Below, piece by piece: positions 57,498-64,000 of a stretch of DNA of 64,000 bases (the first letter of the stretch is position 1; every line of letters starts with the position of its first letter). A program made the position numbers and the translations under genes. The stretch comes from Burkholderiales bacterium (GTDB taxonomy: Bacteria; Pseudomonadota; Gammaproteobacteria; Burkholderiales; Burkholderiaceae_C). A model generated the notes under the pieces. It did no database searches. It worked only from the letters and a program-made list of their open reading frames with translations, and was not told where the DNA came from. The stretch spans positions 1-64,000 of the forward strand of contig RXJW01000046.1 in NCBI GenBank assembly GCA_003963005.1, in the 5' to 3' direction.

Positions 57498-57689
57498 AAA
57501 CTGCCCCGTTGCATGGATGGGGGTGCACCGCTCCCGGCATCACCCTCGTCGCTGCGAGCCATTCACGGGCGATTCGCACCTCCGTGGTGCGGATGGCGGC
57601 GCATCCATCGAGCTGAGAGCAGGCATCCATGAGCCCAGCAGGCACGTAAGAGAACTCTAGAACTTTTCACACTCGTGACAACGGCCGGA

Positions 57690-59816
57690 ATGAACATGCA
57701 GCCAATGAGCCATCGCCACGCCTTGACCACGATCGCCGCTGCCGTCGCCCTGACGGCTCTGACCACCCATGCCGTCGCGCAGGTCAGCACGGACAAACCG
57801 GCAGCCGCCACCGAACTGGAGCGCGTGGAGGTGACCGGCCGCCACTACGACAACGCGGTGGGCAGTTCTGACGCCGCATCGCAGGGCACGATTCGCGCGG
57901 AGCTTCTGAAAAGCCGCCCGGCACTGCGCCCCGGCGAGGTGCTGGAGTTCGTGCCCGGCGTCATCGTCACGCAGCATTCCGGCGACGGCAAGGCCAACCA
58001 GTACTTCCTGCGCGGCTTTAACCTGGATCACGGCACCGACTTCGCCACGACGGTGAACGGTATGCCGGTGAACATGCCGACCCACGGCCATGGTCAGGGC
58101 TACTCCGACCTGAACTTCCTGATCCCCGAGCTGGTCGATCGCATCGAGTACCGCAAGGGGCCGTACTTCGCTAAGAACGGCGACTTCGCGGCCGCCGGCT
58201 CGGCCGACATCGCCTACCGGAACACGCTGGACGAAAACTTCGCATCGTTGACGCTGGGCCAGCGCCAATTCCAGCGCTTCGTCGGCGCGGGCTCAACCGC
58301 TCTCGGTGGCGGACTGAGCCTGCTCGGCGCCATCGAGGTGCAGCACAACGACGGCCCTTGGAAGCTGCCCGAGCATCTGCGCAAGAGCAACGGCGTCCTG
58401 ACGCTGTCAGGCGGGACCGCGGCGCAGGGCTGGAGCGCGAGCCTGATGGGCTACGACGCGAAGTGGAACTCCACCGACCAGGTGCCTGAGCGCCTCATCG
58501 ACGCCGGCACCTACCAAGGCAAGCCGTTCGGTCGCTTCGACGCCATCGATCCGACCGACGGCGGCGAAACCCGCCGCACCAGCCTGTCCGGCGAGTGGCA
58601 CCGGGCCACGGAGAACGGCACCACGCGCATCGCTGGCTATGCGATGAACTACCGGCTCAAGCTCTTCTCCAACTTCACCTATGCGCTGGAGCGCCCCGAC
58701 GATGGCGACCAGTTCTCGCAGCAGGACCGCCGCGATGTCTATGGCTTGAACGCCAGCCAGACGGTCGAGCACCGGCTCGGCGACCTGCCGGCCAAGTCGG
58801 AGATCGGCTTCCAGGTGCGCCACGATCGGATTCGGGTCGGGCTGTTCGACACCGTCGAGCGCCGCATCACGGCCACCACGCGTGACGACGAGGTTCGCGA
58901 AACGCTGGGCGGCATCTACGGCCAGACCTCGGTCGAAGTCACGCCGTGGCTGCGGACCATCGTCGGCGTGCGCGCGGACGAAGGACGCTTCAAGGTCAAC
59001 AGCCTGACCAATGCGGCCAACTCAGGCAGCGCCTCGGCCCACCTGGTGTCGCCGAAGTTCGCACTCATCCTCGGGCCGTGGAGCAAGACGGAGTTCTTCT
59101 TCAACGCCGGCCGCGGCTTCCACAGCAATGATGCACGCGGCACGACGGCCACGGTGGACCCGAAGACCGGCGACCCAGTCGACAAGGTGCCAGGCCTCGT
59201 GGCGGCTCGCGGCATGGAACTGGGCGCACGCACCGAGTGGATCCCGGGCCTGCAAAGCTCGCTCGCCGTCTGGAAGCTCGATTTCGACTCCGAACTGGTC
59301 TACGTTGGCGATGCGGGCGCCACCGAAGCGAACCGCCCCAGCAAGCGCCATGGCATCGAATGGAACAACCGGTATGTGCCCCTGCCGTGGCTGCTCGTCG
59401 ACGCCGACCTGGCCTGGACGCGCGCGCGCTTCTCGGACCTTGATCCCGCCGGCAATCGCATTCCGAACGCCGTGGACAAAGTGGGTTCCGTCGCATTCAC
59501 GGTTCGCGATATCGGCCCGTGGTCGGCCAGCGTGCAATGGCGCTACCTGGGCTCGGGCGCACTGATCGAAGACAACAGCGTGCGCTCCCGTGCCTCCCTC
59601 ACGACGAACCTGCGTGTGAGTCGCAAGCTCGGCGCCCTGCTAGGCAGGAACAGTGAACTGACGCTCGACGTGTTCAACCTCTTCGACCGCAAGGTCAACG
59701 ACATCGAGTACTTCTACGAATCGCAATTGCCGGGCGAGATGTCGCCCGTGGCCGACAAGCATGTCCACCCGGCGGAGCCTCGCACGGTGCGGCTGACGCT
59801 CAAGTTGGGGTTCTGA
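57690..59816 (+). CDS. TonB-dependent receptor, probably for nickel
   Basis: A 708-residue outer-membrane receptor. A signal peptide ends near AVAQ and is followed by the TonB-box segment LERVEVTG (43-50). The plug has LEFVPGVIVTQHSGDGKANQYFLRGFNLDHGTDFATTVNGMP and VDRIEYRKGPY. The barrel ends in LTLKLGF, with VNDIEYFYESQLPG and HVHPAEPRTVR before it. A His-containing THGHGQGYSDLNF segment in the plug could touch metal. NikR gene and NikR-like box upstream, and the His-rich gene downstream, point to nickel or a nickel chelate. ATG 57690 is used; a GTG at 57675 is possible. Confidence 0.92.
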   Translation: MNMQPMSHRHALTTIAAAVALTALTTHAVAQVSTDKPAAATELERVEVTGRHYDNAVGSSDAASQGTIRAELLKSRPALRPGEVLEFVPGVIVTQHSGDGKANQYFLRGFNLDHGTDFATTVNGMPVNMPTHGHGQGYSDLNFLIPELVDRIEYRKGPYFAKNGDFAAAGSADIAYRNTLDENFASLTLGQRQFQRFVGAGSTALGGGLSLLGAIEVQHNDGPWKLPEHLRKSNGVLTLSGGTAAQGWSASLMGYDAKWNSTDQVPERLIDAGTYQGKPFGRFDAIDPTDGGETRRTSLSGEWHRATENGTTRIAGYAMNYRLKLFSNFTYALERPDDGDQFSQQDRRDVYGLNASQTVEHRLGDLPAKSEIGFQVRHDRIRVGLFDTVERRITATTRDDEVRETLGGIYGQTSVEVTPWLRTIVGVRADEGRFKVNSLTNAANSGSASAHLVSPKFALILGPWSKTEFFFNAGRGFHSNDARGTTATVDPKTGDPVDKVPGLVAARGMELGARTEWIPGLQSSLAVWKLDFDSELVYVGDAGATEANRPSKRHGIEWNNRYVPLPWLLVDADLAWTRARFSDLDPAGNRIPNAVDKVGSVAFTVRDIGPWSASVQWRYLGSGALIEDNSVRSRASLTTNLRVSRKLGALLGRNSELTLDVFNLFDRKVNDIEYFYESQLPGEMSPVADKHVHPAEPRTVRLTLKLGF

Positions 59817-59825
59817 GGCCACACC

Positions 59826-60311
59826 ATGCGCGCCGTCATGCTCTGGCTGCTGATGCTGGCGATGCCGATCTACGGCGCGTCCAGTACCAGCCTGAGACTG
59901 CTCGGCCCCGCGCATTGGCACTCAACGCCAACGACAGCCACTGCGGCACAGGAAGACTGGCTGAGGCCCGTCGTTCAATCCGTTGCGAGATTGGTGCAGC
60001 AGGTTCAGCAGATACGTGAGGCCGCTCACCTGAGGGCGCACGCGCATGGCCAAAGACATGAGCACAGCAGCCTGCAGCGCCATTGGCACGACGTGCGCGA
60101 TGGCACCGTGCACACCCTCGACAGCGCCGATCCCCATGTTGCGGACCTTGTCGCAGGCGCCACCATTGGGAGCGCCACACTGACCTTGGCGCTGGGGGGC
60201 GCTCTGTCGCCGTTGCCGGTTTCCGCTGCAAACGGCCAGTGGCCCGCCACGGCGGTGTCCGCCTGGTCCAGCGCCGACCTCGACCACGCGCTCCCGCCTC
60301 CGCGGAGCTGA
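59826..60311 (+). CDS. His-rich exported protein of the nickel receptor operon
   Basis: A 161-residue protein beginning nine bases after the receptor stop. The first 17 residues are a signal peptide or anchor. The central region has seven His within 22 residues (HLRAHAHGQRHEH and QRHWHD), and a hydrophobic Gly/Ala segment lies at about 108-128. Such a His cluster would bind nickel or zinc in the periplasm. I know no family name. Context makes a periplasmic nickel carrier or membrane partner the best guess. Confidence 0.6.
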   Translation: MRAVMLWLLMLAMPIYGASSTSLRLLGPAHWHSTPTTATAAQEDWLRPVVQSVARLVQQVQQIREAAHLRAHAHGQRHEHSSLQRHWHDVRDGTVHTLDSADPHVADLVAGATIGSATLTLALGGALSPLPVSAANGQWPATAVSAWSSADLDHALPPPRS

Positions 60312-60428
60312 TCCCCCAGGGCCGCACCGCGGCCACCCAGGCTCACGGGCGCCCAGCGGCCGCGTGAGATTTCAAACTGCATGTTCGGGGCGACGTCGTC
60401 GTCCTGTGCGCGTTTGGGGGACGTCACC

Positions 60429-61406
60429 ATGACACCCATCGATATCGTCGATCCGATCGAGGTTGGGCGCAGCCTTGGCCACGATTTCCACAATCTGAGC
60501 CGGGTGCCCTGGCAGGTGGACTGGCCCAGCTCCGTTCAAGAGGGGTTCACTTCCGCCATGGCTGCGGGCCGAGGCCGGCCACGCCAGGACGATCGCTTCG
60601 TGCGCAAATGGCTTCAGCTCAGGCTCAATGCGCTGGTTCGGGATCGCAGTGTCGCGCCCGACGTCACGGTCGACCTGCTTCGACGACTGGATGTCGAGCG
60701 ATGCCCGGTGACCCGGGAGATCCTGACTCACGGCACACGACGCGGGACCGATGCATCCATCGACCGGCTGAACAACGACGGCGCGTATGCCGCCTCGAAC
60801 CTCGCCATGCTGTCGGCCCGCGTCAACCGCACCAAGGGTGCCCGCAGCTTCGATGAAGTCTGGGGCTTGGCGAAGAAGCAGGAAGCCACGGCGGGTCTGG
60901 CCCCTGTCGAGTGGATGCGGCTGGCGGTGCTCATGCTTGGCCCGGCCTACGCCACCCGGCCGCTGGATGTTCCCGCGTTGCCGCTGTGCGCACCGCTGCC
61001 TGCGACGTCCGTGCGAACAGCGTTGCAGCAAGTGCAGCGCCTGCTCACGCTCAACGCCGGCCTGGCGGCCTCACGCAACCGGCTGCTGCGCGGGCTTCTA
61101 CCTGCCTGCGGGAGTGCGACGGCTGAATCCAAGCTCAAGCTGCTCGCGGACGCGGTTCATTTCGGATTGAAGAGGCTCGATCCGGGTCAGGAGTGCTGGG
61201 ACGTCTGGCTGCAGCCCGGGCTCATGGAGGCGCTGGTCGCGTGGCGCGAGTGCTTCGGCCACGAGGGCTGGGCACGGGTGTCCTGGACCGCCGGCCAATT
61301 GGCGGGCGGGCATCCGGTCAATCGACGCGAGCTCGCGCCCTGGCAGTTGCCGACGAGGGGCTACATGCCGAAGCTGATCAGCGCATCGACGCAAGCTCGA
61401 TGGTGA
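60429..61406 (+). CDS. HNH-like fold protein, function unknown
   Basis: A 325-residue cytoplasmic protein. Residues 90-137 contain RCPVTREILTHG, SIDRLNNDGAYAASNLAMLSARVNRTKG, the pattern of HNH/EndoVII-like folds in which a short Cys loop precedes a metal Asp (D112) and the NLxxLSxxVN helix. The catalytic His normally beside the Asp is not evident. The rest of the protein is helical and Leu-rich. It may be a degenerate nuclease or a nucleic-acid-binding protein. ATG 60429 has weak ribosome support. It stands alone between the nickel genes and PEP-CTERM genes. Confidence 0.55.
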   Translation: MTPIDIVDPIEVGRSLGHDFHNLSRVPWQVDWPSSVQEGFTSAMAAGRGRPRQDDRFVRKWLQLRLNALVRDRSVAPDVTVDLLRRLDVERCPVTREILTHGTRRGTDASIDRLNNDGAYAASNLAMLSARVNRTKGARSFDEVWGLAKKQEATAGLAPVEWMRLAVLMLGPAYATRPLDVPALPLCAPLPATSVRTALQQVQRLLTLNAGLAASRNRLLRGLLPACGSATAESKLKLLADAVHFGLKRLDPGQECWDVWLQPGLMEALVAWRECFGHEGWARVSWTAGQLAGGHPVNRRELAPWQLPTRGYMPKLISASTQARW

Positions 61407-61548
61407 GAAGCCCCTGCCGCGAGCGACGGGGCGGTGGCCAAGTTGGCCGCCTCGACGCGCCACGCATGGCTGTGGGCCGTGGGATTTGTGTCGCCTCACC
61501 CGAGGTTGAACGGATGCCGCAAATGCAGCCATGCCAAGGTCACGGACA

Positions 61549-61563
61549 CCCCTCAAATAGGGG
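61549..61563. promoter_or_regulatory. Inverted repeat CCCCT-N5-AGGGG upstream of a PEP-CTERM gene
   Basis: Perfect 5-bp inverted repeat with CAAAT spacer, followed by GTTAGTAC, in the 289-base gap before the PhoX-like PEP-CTERM gene (132 bases from its start). It resembles the repeat at 733-746. The rest of the gap holds nothing else recognisable. Confidence 0.35.
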
Positions 61564-61695
61564 GTTAGTACTTGCCAACTTGACGATGCGTGAGCCACAT
61601 GGATCAAGAGCGTCACCGGCCAGACACCAGGGATCGAAAAGATGCCATCAAGGCCCTTCATCGGGTCGGATGTCCATCAACTTTCGGAGCCCTTG

Positions 61696-63333
61696 ATGAA
61701 GCCCACACTTTCCGCAGTTGCCCTTGCCATCGCCGCCTTTGCCTCGACAGCGGGCGCGCAGACGCTCACGACCGGTCCCAGCACGTCGACCACGCCCTAC
61801 TCGCAAGGTGTGTTGGCCGGCTTTGACATCACGTCCATCCTGACCACGGGCGACGCCGTCGGCGGCTACCGCATGGGTGGTGTCCCGGACGGTCTGGGCG
61901 CGTTCGACAACGGGAACGGCACCTTCACGGTGCTGATGAACCACGAAATCCCGAACAACCTCGGCGTGATCCGTGCCCATGGCGGCGTGGGTGCCTATGT
62001 TTCGCAGTGGGTGATCGACAAGAACACCCTGGCGGTGACCTCGGGCTCGGACCTGATCCAGCGCGTTTACGGGTGGAACAGCGCCAGCCAGAGCGTTGGC
62101 GCTCAACTGACCGGCAGCGCCCTGAGCTTCCAGCGCTTCTGCTCGGCAGACCTGGCCGCCACCTCGGCCTTCTCGTTCAAGGCTGCCGATGGCACCGTCT
62201 ACGGCACGACCAACCGCCTGTTCCTGAATGGTGAGGAAGTCGGCACCTCGGCCAACAGCCGCGCGCTGGCGCATGTGGTCACCGGCACCGACGCCGGCAG
62301 CAGCTATGTGCTGGGCAAGTTCAACACGAGCACCAACGGCAGCACCATCAGCAACGCAGCGACCAGCTTCGCGTCGTATGAAAACCTGCTGGCCAACCCG
62401 ATCTCGCAACTCAAGACGGTGATCATCGGCAACAACGACGGCGGCACCGGCGTGCTCAGCAACGCCTTGGCGGTGTACGTCGGTACTAAGCAGACCACCG
62501 GCAACGACGTCGAACGTGCAGGATTGACCAACGGCACCCTGAAGTTCGTCAACGTCACGGGCAATACGGCCGAGATCGTCAACAGCACAACCCGGGCCAC
62601 CAACATTGGCGGCGGCGCCGGCACCCGCTTCACGTTGAGCGATTCCGCTTCGACGAGCTTCTCGCGCCCCGAAGACGGTGCCTGGAGCGCGGATGGCAAG
62701 ACCTACTACTTCGTGACGACGGACCAACTCGACAAGACCAACCTGGCCGGCGGTACCCAGAAGGGCGCGACTCGCCTTTGGTCGCTGAGCTTCGATGACA
62801 TCAGCAACCCGGATGCTGGTGGTGTCGTGAAGCTGCTGATTGATGGCGGCAGCTACGCCGGCGGCGTGGGCAAGGAAAAGCCCAACATGTTTGACAACAT
62901 CTCCGTCAACAAGGACGGCACGATCACGCTGCTGGAAGACACCGGCAACGCCGAACACAACGGCAAGATCTGGCAATACAACCCGGCCACTGGCGAAGCA
63001 AAGGTCATCGCCAAGAGCGACGCCCTGCGCTTCGGTGACATCTCGGCTGCAGGCGTGTTCACGGCAGGCACGCTGACCAAGGACGAAGAGACCTCCGGCA
63101 TCATCGACGTGACCGACATCCTCGGCCGCAACGACGGCAAGAGCTATCAGCTCTTCGTGTTCCAGAACCACGCCGTGGCCACCGGCGCCAACGCGACCGA
63201 GCTGGTCGAGGGTGGCCAGCTGTTGCTGCTGTCGCGCGACCCCGTGACGGCTGTGCCGGAACCGACGACCTACGGCCTGATGCTGGGTGGTCTGGGCCTG
63301 CTGGGTGCCGTCGCCCGCCGTCGCAAGGCCTGA
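61696..63333 (+). CDS. PhoX-like protein with PEP-CTERM sorting tag
   Basis: A 545-residue exported protein with signal peptide ending AGAQ. The body resembles PhoX-type phosphatase/esterase beta-propellers: GTFTVLMNHEIPNN, FSRPEDGAWSADGKTYYFVTTDQ, TRLWSLSFDDISNP, NMFDNISVNKDGTITLLEDTGN. These residues match the calcium/iron-binding loops of PhoX (NHE, RPED, EDTGN). The C-terminus is VPEPTTYGLMLGGLGLLGAVARRRKA, a classic PEP-CTERM tag. It could be a matrix-anchored phosphatase, which is an inference. A TIGR03118 gene follows after three bases. Base composition is slightly less extreme than the neighbours. Confidence 0.82.
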   Translation: MKPTLSAVALAIAAFASTAGAQTLTTGPSTSTTPYSQGVLAGFDITSILTTGDAVGGYRMGGVPDGLGAFDNGNGTFTVLMNHEIPNNLGVIRAHGGVGAYVSQWVIDKNTLAVTSGSDLIQRVYGWNSASQSVGAQLTGSALSFQRFCSADLAATSAFSFKAADGTVYGTTNRLFLNGEEVGTSANSRALAHVVTGTDAGSSYVLGKFNTSTNGSTISNAATSFASYENLLANPISQLKTVIIGNNDGGTGVLSNALAVYVGTKQTTGNDVERAGLTNGTLKFVNVTGNTAEIVNSTTRATNIGGGAGTRFTLSDSASTSFSRPEDGAWSADGKTYYFVTTDQLDKTNLAGGTQKGATRLWSLSFDDISNPDAGGVVKLLIDGGSYAGGVGKEKPNMFDNISVNKDGTITLLEDTGNAEHNGKIWQYNPATGEAKVIAKSDALRFGDISAAGVFTAGTLTKDEETSGIIDVTDILGRNDGKSYQLFVFQNHAVATGANATELVEGGQLLLLSRDPVTAVPEPTTYGLMLGGLGLLGAVARRRKA

Positions 63334-63336
63334 GTC

Positions 63337-64000
63337 ATGAACCTCCGCCAACGCCGCGCCAGCCGTGTCTGGGCAGCGCTGGCGCTGATGGCTGCCGCCC
63401 CGACCTGGGCCGGCAGCCTTTTGGCGCCTGCAGGCCTGCCGCAGTTCGACGACACCATCCTCGTCGCCAACGACGCGCGCTATGCACCGACCGTGATGGT
63501 CGACCCTAACCTCGTCAACCCCTGGGGGATCGCCTTGCGTCCGCCCGGCATCGGCGGTCACATCTGGCTGTCCAATGCCGGCACGGGCACCACGACGACC
63601 TACATCGGCGATGTGGGCGGCAAACCGCTGTACCAGGACGGCCTCAAGGTCATCCCCATCCAGACCGGCTCGGGCTGGGACGGCCAGACGCCTGCGCAGG
63701 TGACGGGTCAGGCCTACAACGCAGCCAGCGACATCGCTGGCCAGCCGACGGAGTTCTTCGTCAGTGGCCCGGCGGCGGACTGGCGAAGCGGTCAGCCCAT
63801 CCCCGTCGGGACCGTGAGCGGCTCGGCCAAATTTGTCTTCGTGACTTTGGACGGCACGATCAACGCGTGGCGTTCGGGCACCAACCCGGGCATGACCGAG
63901 GCGGTCGTCGTCAAGGACATGAGCGGCACGTTCGCGCAGCGGCAGGGCCTCGCCTACACGCCGACCCTGACCGGCGTCGCGATGACGACCGACGCGTATC
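63337..64000 (+). CDS. TIGR03118-family exported protein (partial, 3' end outside)
   Basis: The first 221 codons are present and the frame runs off the window. The signal peptide ends WAGS; then ANDARYAPTVMVDPNLVNPWGIA and HIWLSNAGTGTTTTYIGD match the TIGR03118 family, putative beta-propeller proteins of unknown role found with PEP-CTERM systems. A later WDGQTPAQVTGQAYNAA and FVTLDGTINAWRSGTNPG also fit. The start lies three bases after the PhoX-like gene, so they form an operon. Whether it carries its own PEP-CTERM tag cannot be seen here. Confidence 0.82.
   Translation, partial: MNLRQRRASRVWAALALMAAAPTWAGSLLAPAGLPQFDDTILVANDARYAPTVMVDPNLVNPWGIALRPPGIGGHIWLSNAGTGTTTTYIGDVGGKPLYQDGLKVIPIQTGSGWDGQTPAQVTGQAYNAASDIAGQPTEFFVSGPAADWRSGQPIPVGTVSGSAKFVFVTLDGTINAWRSGTNPGMTEAVVVKDMSGTFAQRQGLAYTPTLTGVAMTTDAY

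Noticed and set aside
57471-57498. Exact E. coli-type NikR site GTATGA-N16-TCATAC
   Set aside because: The right half is TCTTAC and the spacing is one base short; only the looser GTATGAC-N13-GTCTTAC description is justified.
57421-57689. Cobalamin riboswitch before the TonB receptor
   Set aside because: No B12-box-like core (GCCACTG) or paired structure was seen, and the nikR neighbour favours nickel.

Overview
The window is GC-rich DNA with very long antisense reading frames, as expected at this base composition. Gene content points to a betaproteobacterium of the Burkholderiales, probably the Rubrivivax/Leptothrix/Roseateles side. The reasons are three PEP-CTERM-associated genes, a SWIB-domain protein, the SlyX, SelO and Udk homologues, and a TonB/PepSY/PCu(A)C metal cluster. 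The genus is an inference. I saw no insertion sequence, prophage, CRISPR array, rRNA gene or standard tRNA gene.

Layout. 1-1.6 kb: end of a SWIB gene, its terminator, a lone receiver and an MHFG-type PEP-CTERM protein. 1.6-9 kb: uvrA, divergent from two tandem S9 peptidases and a tiny exported protein with three LPRVVxTG repeats. 9-15.4 kb: a divergent nucleotide-cyclase-like protein, a cyclase/ATPase/TPR protein and a LytS/LytTR two-component pair. 15.4-19.9 kb: DUF1963, SulP transporter, DUF2252 and uridine kinase. 20.4-30.9 kb: a giant DyP peroxidase-P450 fusion, a second LPRVVVxG small protein, recQ, a cupin, slyX, a sterol-desaturase-type hydroxylase, MipA/OmpV, and an F420-type reductase divergent from a LysR regulator. 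30.9-38.6 kb: a signalling block with a hybrid kinase and degenerate receiver, a PAS chemoreceptor, and a large Cache/PAS kinase with a NarL-type regulator. 38.6-42.4 kb: eutBC, a hydrolase and a split zinc-ribbon membrane protein.

42.5-45.9 kb is the most unusual stretch. A slipin gene, two tandem tRNA-like RNA modules and an HNH endonuclease gene lie on one strand. Beyond them is a small HTH regulator gene preceded by two GTGAA-N5-TTCAC operators and perhaps a divergent 54-residue gene. Slipins and tRNA-like Y RNAs are both known from bacterial RNA-repair loci, but RtcB and Ro60 are absent here, so the link is a hypothesis.

46-50.2 kb: selO, an azoreductase, an SMR pump divergent from an HxlR regulator, and a DJ-1/PfpI protein. 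50.3-60.3 kb: a two-part metal region. Leftward run DUF2946, two micro-proteins, a TonB receptor, an exported CSSCGC protein, PepSY and PCu(A)C, probably for copper or a metallophore. Rightward run nikR, a nickel-type TonB receptor preceded by a NikR-like operator, and a His-rich exported protein. Palindromes AGTTC-N-GAACT lie between the two arms. 60.4-64 kb: an HNH-like protein, a PhoX-like PEP-CTERM protein and the start of a TIGR03118 protein.

The LPRVVVTG repeats of the two small exported proteins match the TonB-box region of the two TonB receptors in this same window. That gives a testable idea of periplasmic TonB-box mimics.
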